A stretch of DNA of 64,000 nt. Origin: Sphingobacterium sp. UBA4616 (GTDB taxonomy: Bacteria > Bacteroidota > Bacteroidia > Sphingobacteriales > Sphingobacteriaceae). The notes beneath the pieces were generated by a model. That model was given only the letters and a program-made list of their open reading frames with translations, ran no database searches and was not told where the DNA came from. Below are positions 36,043-45,037 of this stretch, piece after piece. The DNA lies in contig DGIS01000010.1 of NCBI GenBank assembly GCA_002386525.1, forward strand, positions 170,139-234,138. Reading direction: 5' to 3'. Position 1 is the first letter of the stretch; every line of letters begins with the position of its first letter. The position numbers were made by a program, and so were the translations under genes.

Positions 36043-37434
36043 ATGAAGGAAAAATTAATTAGGAATTGTACTATCGCACCATTACTTCTTATCATTACCT
36101 GTTTATCATTGCAGGTAGCTCATGCAGCTGACAAAGAAAAGCCAGCGATGTTTTGGACGTGGTTAGATTATAATGTAAATACAAACTTCGATTCCATTTG
36201 TCAGGAAATGAACTATCTAGGAATCGATGGTGTAATGTTAAATGCTGCGAGTCCAGACGAATATCGCGTAGCAATTCCAATTGCAAAAAAATACGGCATC
36301 CAAGTCATCGCATGGCTTTGGACAATGAACTTAGAACACGACAGAGACAAAGTGCTACAAGAGCACCCCGATTGGTTTAGCGTCAATCGTAACGGAAAAA
36401 GTTTGGCCGATACAACGGCATATGTGAGTTATTATAAGTTCCTGTCGCCTGTTGTTCCCGGCGTGAAGGAATACACTCGACAGAAAATTGAATCTTATTG
36501 TGAAGTTGAAGGACTTGCCGGTATCTCTATCGATTACAATCGCTATGTAGATGTTGTCCTTCCCACGACACTTTGGCCAAAATACAATATTGTACAGGAT
36601 CGTGAATATCCAGCTTGGGATTACGGCTATCACCCCATCGCGATAGAAAAGTTTAAAAAACAGTATGGCTATGACCCTAGAGCACAAAAAGATCCATCAA
36701 ATGATTTAAAATGGCGCCAATTTCGTTGTGACCAGATCACCGAGATAGCCAATATGATTGCTGAGATTGTCCATTCCCATGGTAAAATCATGGCTGCATC
36801 ACCTTTCCCAACACCAAAAATGGCTGCACGCATGGTACGTCAAGACTGGGGGAAGTGGAATTTAGATCTAGTTTTTCCAATGGTGTATAGCAATTTCTAT
36901 ACGGAAGACTCAAGCTTTATTAGCGATTGTACGGTAGAAAATTTACGTGATAAGGGCGACAATACAACATTGTATTGTGGGCTGATGGCCAAAAATGATG
37001 CAGAAATACTGAGCGATATGGATGAGGCGTTGAACAATGGTGCGCAAGGAATCTCTATCTTCACTATCCACAACTTAAAAGATCCTGAGATCAAGAGAAA
37101 ATTTAGCGCTTATACGGCCGCTGCAAAAGCAAGAAAAGCGCAAAATCATGGAACACTGACACACTCTACCAATGTAAAAATTGAAAATAATCCGTTCAAA
37201 AAAGACGGAATAATGAAGTTAGTAAATCAAAAGATACAAGACTTAGTTCGTTCTGAAAACCCCGCAGCACGCCAGATCGTGTTATCAAAATATAAGAAAA
37301 TTGATGCTTACGATGTCACGAGAAAATACCTCGTAACGGATAAGATAAGTAAAAAGAGCTTTTACGTGACTTTCTTTTTCTATGGAGAAATACTCTCAGG
37401 CTGGAATGTCGACCCCGTGCCAAGTACTGTCTAA
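36043..37434 (+). CDS. Secreted GHL10-like (family 10-like) glycoside hydrolase protein
   Basis: The 463-residue protein has a signal peptide ending near VAHAAD. The TIM-barrel region (about 30-365) carries features of the GHL10/DUF187 group: LGIDGVMLNAASPDEY, HPDWFSVNRNGKS, LAGISIDYNRYVD and VFPMVYSNFY. The acidic residue in the SIDYNRY strand is the likely catalytic-site region. The last 90 residues (KKIDAYDVTRKYLVTDK onward) look like a separate small domain I do not recognise. The enzyme's substrate is unknown, and GHL10 is a loosely characterised class. A terminator hairpin follows directly. Confidence 0.75.
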   Translation: MKEKLIRNCTIAPLLLIITCLSLQVAHAADKEKPAMFWTWLDYNVNTNFDSICQEMNYLGIDGVMLNAASPDEYRVAIPIAKKYGIQVIAWLWTMNLEHDRDKVLQEHPDWFSVNRNGKSLADTTAYVSYYKFLSPVVPGVKEYTRQKIESYCEVEGLAGISIDYNRYVDVVLPTTLWPKYNIVQDREYPAWDYGYHPIAIEKFKKQYGYDPRAQKDPSNDLKWRQFRCDQITEIANMIAEIVHSHGKIMAASPFPTPKMAARMVRQDWGKWNLDLVFPMVYSNFYTEDSSFISDCTVENLRDKGDNTTLYCGLMAKNDAEILSDMDEALNNGAQGISIFTIHNLKDPEIKRKFSAYTAAAKARKAQNHGTLTHSTNVKIENNPFKKDGIMKLVNQKIQDLVRSENPAARQIVLSKYKKIDAYDVTRKYLVTDKISKKSFYVTFFFYGEILSGWNVDPVPSTV

Positions 37435-37447
37435 TTATCCATATAGT

Positions 37448-37483
37448 AAAAGATGCTAAAATTTACATATTTCAGCATCTTTT
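37448..37483 (+). terminator. Rho-independent terminator
   Basis: AAAAGATGCT (37448-37457) pairs with AGCATCTTTT (37474-37483) and is followed by AATTTTT. It ends the GHL10-like transcript 14 nt after the stop codon. Confidence 0.75.
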
Positions 37484-37504
37484 AATTTTTCATGCACTGT
37501 TCCC

Positions 37505-37512
37505 TATCTTTG
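37505..37512 (+). promoter_or_regulatory. TAnnTTTG promoter element for the glutaminase
   Basis: TATCTTTG lies 21 nt before the ATG at 37534. An in-frame ATG at 37492 lies upstream of it and would not be transcribed from this promoter. Confidence 0.6.
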
Positions 37513-37533
37513 CAATGGACAAATAATTTAAAA

Positions 37534-38568
37534 ATGAGAAAAAATTTCAGATTAATAGCCTGCATAATCGGTCTGATATCTTGCGGATCAATCCCGGTAT
37601 CCTTTGCTCAAAAGAATACTGAAAATCACTCGGGTACGAATAAAAGTGTAAAAATTGATAAGCCACTATTGGAAAAAATATGGACTACAAATAAAATGTC
37701 ATTCAATGCAGGAAAAGTTGCTAATTACATTCCTGAATTAGGTAAAGCCAATGCAGCATCCTCAGCCCTTTCGGTTGTAAATAGCGATGGAACAATAGTG
37801 AATGTCGGTGATGTAAAACAGAGATTTACCATGCAGAGCATTTCAAAAATTGTTTCATTGATGGTTGCCGTATTAGATAATAGTGAACAGGATATTTTTA
37901 ATAAGATGGGTTACTACGGCACAGAAAAGCCTTTCAATCACTTTGCTAATCTGGAAACTACGGGCAAGCCCCTCAATCCAATGATGAATGCTGGAGCTAT
38001 TCTAACAACATCACTTATTAAAGGGAAAGGTGAAGAACCCTTTATTAAAATACTTGATATGATTCGATTTATAACCAACAATGAAGCTATTAATTACAGT
38101 AAATCTGTATACAACTCGGAAAGGGAAACTGGTCATCGAAACAGAGGCATGTTTTATATCATGCGCAGCAATGGACTTATTGAAACTGAGGGTGAAGACA
38201 AACTCAACAATTATTTTAAGCAATGCTCAATTGAGGTAACAGCTGAAGATCTGGCTAAAATAGGATTCTTTTTTGCCAATCATTGCATACGCTATGATGG
38301 AAATAGAAAATACTACAATCCAAGCCTGTCCCAACTTATCTTATCACAGATGCTTATTGCGGGAATGTATGAATTCAGCGGAGAGTACGCCAGAACTGTC
38401 GGTCTTCCTAGCAAATCTGGAGTTGGCGGCGGTATTGCAGTAAGTGTACCGAATAAAATGGGTATTGGTGCGTATAGTCCAGCACTGGATCAAAATGGCA
38501 ACTCTGTTGCAGCATATCGTATGATATTGGATCTAGTGAAAGAAAAATCACTAAGTCTCTTTAATTAA
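37534..38568 (+). CDS. glsA: Glutaminase, predicted exported
   Basis: The 344-residue protein has a signal peptide ending near PVSFAQ, then a glutaminase domain of the beta-lactamase fold. The catalytic pair is S102 and K105 in MQSISK. NPMMNAGAI, YNSERETGHRNRG and a glycine-rich GVGGGIAVSVPNK loop also match the family. It hydrolyses glutamine to glutamate and ammonia. Export means it likely acts on periplasmic glutamine, unlike cytoplasmic GlsA of enterobacteria. The start at 37534 is chosen because of the promoter position and because the signal peptide begins there. Confidence 0.93.
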   Translation: MRKNFRLIACIIGLISCGSIPVSFAQKNTENHSGTNKSVKIDKPLLEKIWTTNKMSFNAGKVANYIPELGKANAASSALSVVNSDGTIVNVGDVKQRFTMQSISKIVSLMVAVLDNSEQDIFNKMGYYGTEKPFNHFANLETTGKPLNPMMNAGAILTTSLIKGKGEEPFIKILDMIRFITNNEAINYSKSVYNSERETGHRNRGMFYIMRSNGLIETEGEDKLNNYFKQCSIEVTAEDLAKIGFFFANHCIRYDGNRKYYNPSLSQLILSQMLIAGMYEFSGEYARTVGLPSKSGVGGGIAVSVPNKMGIGAYSPALDQNGNSVAAYRMILDLVKEKSLSLFN

Positions 38569-38629
38569 ATTTTTGTCTATCCTAGCAGATCAAGGATGTA
38601 TTTAAGCATAGAGAAACACCACACGGTCA

Positions 38630-38658
38630 CCACAAAAAAGAACCCCGCCTAGCGGGGT
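38630..38658 (-). terminator. Rho-independent terminator of the RND efflux operon
   Basis: ACCCCGC (38642-38648) pairs with GCGGGGT (38652-38658) around a 3-nt loop. On the minus strand a TTCTTTTTT tract follows. It lies 18 nt after the outer-membrane channel gene. Confidence 0.85.
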
Positions 38659-38675
38659 CCATTCAAACAAACAAC

Positions 38676-40115
38676 TTATTTCCAGCCTCCTCCCAAATCT
38701 TTATAGATATTGACAACAGCATTGAGCTGCTGCTTCTTTGTTTCTATCAATTCAAGCTTTGAATCCAGTACATCACGTTGTGTCATTAAAACCTCCATAT
38801 AGTCTGCCCTCGCTGATTTAAATAGATCGTTGGACACGGTGACGGAATTATTAAGGACCTCAACTTGCTTTGTTTTGAAATTGTAGCTGCGACCAAGGTT
38901 TTCAATATTTGAAAGTTGAGTAGAGACTTCTAAGTAAGCATTCAGAATTGTTTTTTCGTAATTATAAACAGCCTGTATTTGTTTTGCGTTGGCCGTATTA
39001 AATTCTGCTTTAAGCCCATTTTTATTAATCAATGGTGCCGCAAGCTCCCCGATTAAATTGTATAAAACTGATTCCGGCATCTTGAACAAGTACGAAGGTT
39101 TAAATGCCTGTAAACCCAAAGCAGCCGAAATCTCCAGAGAGGGGTAAAACTCTTTCCGTGCAATACTTACATCCAATTTGGCTGCAGCGAGTTCATACTC
39201 TGCTTCTCGGATGTCAGGTCTATTGCTTAAGAGTTGGCTGGGTAAACCTGTCTGAACCTTCGCCGGGATCAAATCTACAAAACTACTTTGATCGCGCTTA
39301 ATCTCCTGCGGAAAACGTCCCAGCAGAAAATTAATACGATTTTCTGTTTCCTTGATCTGTTGTCTAGTTTCAAACTCCATGCCCTTGGTTTTCAAAACCT
39401 CAGCCTCAAACTTTTGCACCGCAAGTTCAGTTACACGGGCTGCCTGTTTCTGCAGTCGTATTACCGCAAGCGCATTGTCCTGTAATTCAATATTCTGTTT
39501 GATAATAGTCAATTGATTGTCCAATGCCAATAATTCATAATACGAGCGGGCAACTTCAGCAATAAGACTACTCAATACAAAATTTTTCCCCTCTACTGTA
39601 GCAAGATAACGATTGAGCGCAGCTTGCTCGCCATCTTTTAGTTTTTTCCAAACGTCAATTTCCCAACTTGCGTACGCGCCAATAGTCAAATCTCCTAGCG
39701 GATCGGGCATTTCTTTTCCAGGCGCAATTTCTGTACTAGCATCACCGGCACCCTGGCTGGTATATCGTCCAACTTTTTCAACACCACCACCTGCACGTAG
39801 ACCAACGGTAGGTTTTAATGCTCCTTTCCGTAACAAAATATCATTCTTTGCAATTGCCAATTCCTGCAATGTAACATTCAACTCCTGATTATTTTTCAAC
39901 GCTGTATCTATCAATACAACTAAATTTGGATCCGTAAAAAATTCACGCCACTTAACCGACGCTGTGTTCGTTGTATCTGATTTAACGACATCTATATACT
40001 GGTTAGGAACAAACTTATTCTCCTGTATTGATGTCGCTTTAGGGACTTTACATCCCGTCACTGCTGCTGAAAGCGAAAATGCAATGACCCATTTTATTTT
40101 GCTGCGATTAGTCAT
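38676..40115 (-). CDS. TolC/OprM-type outer-membrane efflux channel lipoprotein
   Basis: The 479-residue lipoprotein has a signal ending AAVTGC. It contains the two outer-membrane efflux protein (OEP) repeats with long helical hairpins, including LPSQLLSNRPDIREAEYEL, the usual junction motif, and YPSLEISAALGLQ. It forms the exit duct of the tripartite pump. The ATG at 40115 is chosen over a TTG at 40124, giving an 8-nt overlap with the RND gene's stop (ATGACTAA) and suggesting translational coupling. Confidence 0.94.
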   Translation of the reverse strand: MTNRSKIKWVIAFSLSAAVTGCKVPKATSIQENKFVPNQYIDVVKSDTTNTASVKWREFFTDPNLVVLIDTALKNNQELNVTLQELAIAKNDILLRKGALKPTVGLRAGGGVEKVGRYTSQGAGDASTEIAPGKEMPDPLGDLTIGAYASWEIDVWKKLKDGEQAALNRYLATVEGKNFVLSSLIAEVARSYYELLALDNQLTIIKQNIELQDNALAVIRLQKQAARVTELAVQKFEAEVLKTKGMEFETRQQIKETENRINFLLGRFPQEIKRDQSSFVDLIPAKVQTGLPSQLLSNRPDIREAEYELAAAKLDVSIARKEFYPSLEISAALGLQAFKPSYLFKMPESVLYNLIGELAAPLINKNGLKAEFNTANAKQIQAVYNYEKTILNAYLEVSTQLSNIENLGRSYNFKTKQVEVLNNSVTVSNDLFKSARADYMEVLMTQRDVLDSKLELIETKKQQLNAVVNIYKDLGGGWK

Positions 40116-43100
40116 TATTATCAAGTTCTTCAGTTAATGGATTTTCATCTTCGTGTTTAATAAGCTTACGTTTGGAGGCAATGGTTCCGAAGATATAGTA
40201 TAAGCCTGGTATCACCAAGATACCGAAAACGGTCCCAAACAACATACCCCCCGCAGCAGCTGTACCAATCGTACGGTTTCCTATCGCACCAGGCCCTGAA
40301 GCCATAACCAATGGAATCAGCCCTGCGATAAAAGCAAAAGATGTCATCAAGATTGGTCTAAACCTTACTTTTGCTCCGTCCAAGGCAGCTTCAATAATGC
40401 TCAATCCTTGCGAATGCCGTTGAGCAGCAAACTCAACAATCAAAACTGCATTCTTGCCAAGTAGCCCGATAAGCATGACCAATGCGACCTGTGCATAAAT
40501 ATTATTTTCCAACCCCAATAGCTTCAACAGTAGAAATGCGCCGAAGATTCCAATTGGTAAAGAAAGTAACACCGCAAAAGGCATTATAAAGCTCTCATAT
40601 TGAGCAGAAAGAATTAAATAAACGAAGCCGAGACAGATCAAAAAGATGTAAATCGCCTGATTTCCACGCCCTACTTGATCCTTGGAGATACCAGCCCAGT
40701 CAATACCATAGCCCCGGGGTAAAGTTTTGGCCGCGACTTCATTAATCACTTGAATCGCTTCACCACTACTGTAGCCGGACGCGGCAGAGCCTGAAATTTC
40801 AGAGGCCAAATACATATTGTGCCGCGTGATCTCAGAAAGACCGTACACCTTCTCCATATGCATAAATGCTGAAAATGGGACCATTTCATCCTTTTCATTC
40901 TTCACATACAGCTTTAAGATATCTTCTGGCAAGGCCCTATATTGTGGCAAAGCCTGAACCATAACTTTGTATTGACGGTCGTATTTGATAAAATTCGTTT
41001 CGTAGTTACTACCGACCAAAGTGGAGAGTGTATTCAGCGCATTGTCGATCGTAACACCCTTTTGTTGCGCTAGATCATTGTCTATATGCAACATGTACTG
41101 TGGAAAACTCGCACTATAGAACGTAAATACGGATGATAATTCAGGCCTTCTGTTCAATTCACGTACGAAATCCTTACTTACCGTTTCCATTTTTTTGTAA
41201 TCGCCAGAACCGGCTTTGTCTAGAAGACGAAGCTCAAATCCACCCGCAGCACCATAACCTGGTACAGCAGGCGGTTGGAAAAATTCGATGGATGCCCCTG
41301 GTATATTTTTGGCGGCAGCCTCAAGCTGCTCAATAATCTCCTGTGAAGACTCTTTACGATCCTCCCAGCTTTTGAGATTGATCAAACAAGTTCCTGTATT
41401 CGCACCTGTGCCTTCGGTTAGGATTTCATAACCCGCTAATGAAGATACGGATTGCACACCATCTATATTTTCCGCTTCTTTTTGCAAGGTTTGAGCAGCC
41501 AAATTCGTCCGTTCCAATGTTGAGCCTGGAGGCGTTTGAATAATGGCATAGATCATCCCCTGATCTTCATTGGGAATAAAACCTGCAGGAACAGAATTGT
41601 TCAAAAAATATGCACCAATACAAAAGCCAATCAAGACTATAAATGTAAATAACCGTTTATCTAAAATGCCTTTCAACAAGTAAACATATTTGTTGGACAT
41701 CTTATCGAACAATCTATTGAAAGAATCCAGAAATTTATCGATTATGGATTTCTTTCTTGGCTTGCCATGACTATTCTTCAGCATGATCGCACACAGCGCA
41801 GGCGTTAAAGTTAATGCAACAACACCGGACAAAATAATTGAAGTTGCCATGGTAATGGAAAACTGCCGATAGAATATACCTACGGGACCTGACATAAAAG
41901 CAACGGGGATAAAAACTGCTGCCATGAGAAACGTGATTGCGACAATGGCCCCACTGATTTCATGCATCGCTTTTTTAGTAGCCTTGTAAGCTGAAATATG
42001 AAGTTCTTCCATTTTCGCATGCACCGCTTCAATAACAACAATCGCATCATCCACAACCACACCTATGGCAAGCACCAGGGCAAATAAGGTGATCAAGTTG
42101 ATTGTAATACCAAAAAACTGCATGAATAAAAATGATCCGACCAAGGAAACTGGCACTGCAATGGTTGGAATCAACGTGGAGCGCCAGTCGCCCAAGAAAA
42201 GGAAAACGACAATAGCGACAAGCACAAATGCTTCCAATAACGTATGAACTACTTTTTCCATGGATGCATCCAAAAACTTGGAAACGTCGTAACTAATTTC
42301 ATAATCGAGTCCCTTCGGAAAAGATGCCTTCAACTCTTTCATTTTGCTTTTTACATCTTGAATGACCTGAGATGCGTTACTTCCATAAGATTGTTTCAAG
42401 ACAATCGCCGCAGATGGCTTTCCGTTCAGAGTTGAATAGATATCGTACATCGCCGAGCCAAACTTGATATCCGCAACGTCTTTTAAACGTAGCATTTCGC
42501 CATTTTCGCCCGCACGTAAAACGATATTGCCATAACCTTCAGTTGTGGTAAAGCGTCCTGGGTATTTCAATACATATTCGAAAGATTGGGAGGTCATACC
42601 GGACGATTCACCAGCTTTACCCGGTGAAGCTTCTAAACTCTGTTCGGATAAGGCTTTCATCACCTCTTCTGCTGATATCTTGTAGGCCGTCATACGATCG
42701 GGTTTCAACCAAATACGCATGGCTAATTCACGCGTTCCAAGAATATTTGCCACCCCAACACCATCTACACGACGCAATTCGGACACAATGTTCATGTCCG
42801 CATAGTTATACATAAAGTTTCCATCCAGCTCTTTATCTTTACTATAGAGATTAATGTACATCAACATATTAGACTCCTCACGTGTAATTTTTACACCTTC
42901 ACGCACCACAATTGGTGGAAGTTTATTGACGACTGAGGCCACACGGTTCTGGACATTTAAGGATGCCTGATTAGGATCGGTACCTAAGTTGAAGACCACT
43001 TGGATACTCGCTTCACCGTCGTTACCCGCATCAGAAGCCATATATTTCATGCCCGGAACTCCATTAATTGCCCGCTCTAAAGGAATGATAACTGATTTAA

Positions 43101-43272
43101 TCATCAACTCACCATTTGCTCCTGGGTACTCGGCAGTAATATTGACCTTCGGTGGCGATATCGAGGGGAATTGCGTTACAGGAAGCTGCACCATAGAAAG
43201 CACACCCAAAAACACAATGATCAGTGATATAACGATCGAAAGTACTGGTCTATTTATAAAACGACTAAACAT
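40108..43272 (-). CDS. RND-family HAE1 efflux pump, inner-membrane subunit
   Basis: The 1054-residue protein has the HAE1 layout: 12 membrane helices and two large periplasmic loops after helices 1 and 7. It starts MFSRFINRPVLSIVISL and has LPVTQFPSISPP. The proton-relay aspartates are in GVVVDDAIVVIEAV (helix 4). Later motifs include VALTLTPALCA and a duplicated AQYESFIMPFAV segment. It exports hydrophobic compounds, and substrates cannot be predicted. The order is adaptor-pump-channel, with 20 nt between adaptor and pump. Confidence 0.96.
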   Translation of the reverse strand: MFSRFINRPVLSIVISLIIVFLGVLSMVQLPVTQFPSISPPKVNITAEYPGANGELMIKSVIIPLERAINGVPGMKYMASDAGNDGEASIQVVFNLGTDPNQASLNVQNRVASVVNKLPPIVVREGVKITREESNMLMYINLYSKDKELDGNFMYNYADMNIVSELRRVDGVGVANILGTRELAMRIWLKPDRMTAYKISAEEVMKALSEQSLEASPGKAGESSGMTSQSFEYVLKYPGRFTTTEGYGNIVLRAGENGEMLRLKDVADIKFGSAMYDIYSTLNGKPSAAIVLKQSYGSNASQVIQDVKSKMKELKASFPKGLDYEISYDVSKFLDASMEKVVHTLLEAFVLVAIVVFLFLGDWRSTLIPTIAVPVSLVGSFLFMQFFGITINLITLFALVLAIGVVVDDAIVVIEAVHAKMEELHISAYKATKKAMHEISGAIVAITFLMAAVFIPVAFMSGPVGIFYRQFSITMATSIILSGVVALTLTPALCAIMLKNSHGKPRKKSIIDKFLDSFNRLFDKMSNKYVYLLKGILDKRLFTFIVLIGFCIGAYFLNNSVPAGFIPNEDQGMIYAIIQTPPGSTLERTNLAAQTLQKEAENIDGVQSVSSLAGYEILTEGTGANTGTCLINLKSWEDRKESSQEIIEQLEAAAKNIPGASIEFFQPPAVPGYGAAGGFELRLLDKAGSGDYKKMETVSKDFVRELNRRPELSSVFTFYSASFPQYMLHIDNDLAQQKGVTIDNALNTLSTLVGSNYETNFIKYDRQYKVMVQALPQYRALPEDILKLYVKNEKDEMVPFSAFMHMEKVYGLSEITRHNMYLASEISGSAASGYSSGEAIQVINEVAAKTLPRGYGIDWAGISKDQVGRGNQAIYIFLICLGFVYLILSAQYESFIMPFAVLLSLPIGIFGAFLLLKLLGLENNIYAQVALVMLIGLLGKNAVLIVEFAAQRHSQGLSIIEAALDGAKVRFRPILMTSFAFIAGLIPLVMASGPGAIGNRTIGTAAAGGMLFGTVFGILVIPGLYYIFGTIASKRKLIKHEDENPLTEELDNND

Positions 43273-43292
43273 AAGAATTTAAGTGTAAGGGT

Positions 43293-44375
43293 CTATTCTG
43301 TTTTTAATTTCAAATTGGAAATGGCATCTTTAGGTTGCACGAAGCTGTAACTGATCTTCTCATCTTCCTTCGCTTTCTGAATACCATCCAATAAAAATTT
43401 ATCGTCTTTTTTAAGACCGCTCGTTACCACATACAGATCAGGTAAAGAGTTGCCAATGGTAATATGACGCGCTTTTAATTTACCATCCTTATCGACTACA
43501 TACACATATTTACGGTCCTGCATTTCATAAGTTGCTTTCTGCGGAATAATTAAAACCTGTTTCAACGGGAAATTCATGACCACCTTGCCGCTCTCGCCAT
43601 GTTTTAAAAGACGGTTTGGATTTGGAAACTTCGCTCTAAAAGCAATATTGCCTGTTTCACTATTAAATTCACTTTCTATCGTCTCCACCATACCGCTCTG
43701 CGAAAATAGCTCGTTATTAGCAAGCAGTAGACCAACGTGGGAATCTCCACGTTTACTTACATTCGTTTGATAGCTCAAATATTCTGGTTCGGAAACATTA
43801 AAATAAACCAGCATCTCGTTATTGTCGGAAAGACTGGTTAATAATTCACCTTCATCCACCAAACTTCCCAGTTTCAACGGAATACGGTCGATAGTTCCGT
43901 CAAAAGGTGCTCTGATTTCTGTAAAGGAAAGATGCAATTTCGCAATCGCTGCCTCAGCCTTAGCCTGTTCAAGCTTTGCTTTAGCCATCGCTAATTCATT
44001 GGGCGATACGACGTTTTTATCGGCTAGCGTCTTTGTGTTTTGAACCTCAATTTCTGCCACATTCACCTCTGCTGATGATTTACGGTATTCTGCCTCATAC
44101 ATCTTCGGCATAATCCTAAAAAGTAGTTGCCCTTTGTGGACAAATTGTCCTTCGTCGACGAATATCTGTTCTAGATATCCTTTCTCTTGAGCTCTGAGCT
44201 CAATATTACGGAAAGATCTGATCTGAGAAACAAAATCCTTACGGATAGTGGTATCCATTTGCACAGGCGAGGTAGTAGTGAATTTCTCTTTTTCTTCCTT
44301 TTCTTCCTTTTTGGAAGTACACCCGATTTGGCATATGGTAATTGCCAAACTAGCGAGCATAAATACTCTTTTCAT
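43293..44375 (-). CDS. RND efflux periplasmic adaptor (membrane fusion protein)
   Basis: The 360-residue protein has a lipoprotein signal (ITICQIGC) and a short EEKEEKEKF spacer. The biotinyl-lipoyl-like halves are GYLEQIFVDEGQFVHKGQLL and IRAPFDGTIDRIPLKLGSLV. A coiled-coil hairpin separates them, and beta-barrel and membrane-proximal domains follow. It bridges the RND pump and the TolC-type channel. The ATG at 44375 starts the lipoprotein signal, and an in-frame ATG at 44492 would add 39 non-signal residues. It is the first gene of the operon, and no local repressor is encoded. Confidence 0.93.
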   Translation of the reverse strand: MKRVFMLASLAITICQIGCTSKKEEKEEKEKFTTTSPVQMDTTIRKDFVSQIRSFRNIELRAQEKGYLEQIFVDEGQFVHKGQLLFRIMPKMYEAEYRKSSAEVNVAEIEVQNTKTLADKNVVSPNELAMAKAKLEQAKAEAAIAKLHLSFTEIRAPFDGTIDRIPLKLGSLVDEGELLTSLSDNNEMLVYFNVSEPEYLSYQTNVSKRGDSHVGLLLANNELFSQSGMVETIESEFNSETGNIAFRAKFPNPNRLLKHGESGKVVMNFPLKQVLIIPQKATYEMQDRKYVYVVDKDGKLKARHITIGNSLPDLYVVTSGLKKDDKFLLDGIQKAKEDEKISYSFVQPKDAISNLKLKTE

Positions 44376-44551
44376 TTGTAAGCGTCTAATTAAAAAATAA
44401 GTTTGATTGTTTGTTGTGCCGGATGGTGAAATGACCTCTGCTCGGGCTAATGGTCGCTCAGACTTGCCTATAAGTGTGCAAATTGGATGCAACTAAAAGG
44501 AATATCCATCAGGATATCCACCAAAGCATACGAAATTTCGAAGGTTATGTA

Positions 44552-44953
44552 TTAAATTCTCCAGTTTTGTTGAAGAACATATCTTTGAGGGAAAAGATAG
44601 GCGATGAAATTGCAAAAAGGAATTTTCTTTGCAAATCGAAAAACAAAAATAAAAAGGACAATTGCAAAGAGCAGCAGCGAAACAAGTTGGGATGTGGCAT
44701 GCAAATCTTTGGTCAATTGAAAATTTTCATAATCAAATTCCGCTATAACAGGGTTATCGTCGTGTATACTACCATACACAAGCGGGTCGATGTGATCAGC
44801 TGATGCGTCAATATACTGCTGTAAATCGGCGTGATTGTGCTGATGCATAAAACTAACGGCCGGCCGATCGGATTCAATGAGCACAGCATGGCTATTACTG
44901 CTTCTTATAACTAAGAAGCATAAGAAAAAGAATATGGTAATAACCGTTTTCAT
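44552..44953 (-). CDS. Small hypothetical envelope protein with one C-terminal helix
   Basis: The 133-residue protein has a signal peptide (ending SNSHA) and a histidine- and aspartate-rich segment (FMHQHNHADLQQ, ASADHIDP). One membrane helix (LVSLLLFAIVLFIFVFRFA) and a basic tail follow. The layout suggests an inner-membrane protein with its polar part in the periplasm. I do not recognise it. It lies 176 bp before the efflux adaptor gene on the same strand, so it may be co-regulated with the pump. Its promoter element is only 7 nt from the ATG. Confidence 0.6.
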   Translation of the reverse strand: MKTVITIFFFLCFLVIRSSNSHAVLIESDRPAVSFMHQHNHADLQQYIDASADHIDPLVYGSIHDDNPVIAEFDYENFQLTKDLHATSQLVSLLLFAIVLFIFVFRFAKKIPFCNFIAYLFPQRYVLQQNWRI

Positions 44954-44960
44954 TGCGGAG

Positions 44961-44968
44961 CAAATATA
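44961..44968 (-). promoter_or_regulatory. TAnnTTTG element 7 nt from a start codon
   Basis: The minus strand reads TATATTTG, ending 7 nt before the ATG at 44953. A transcript from this element would have almost no leader. Confidence 0.5.
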
Positions 44969-45037
44969 CTAGCGTACAAACGAATTTATTGATCTTTAAC
45001 AAATTTTAACAAAACAATTACAATTGGAAGATTCTTC

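Noticed and set aside
37492..37533. Upstream ATG for the glutaminase
   Set aside because: It lies upstream of the TATCTTTG promoter element and would add 14 residues before the signal peptide.
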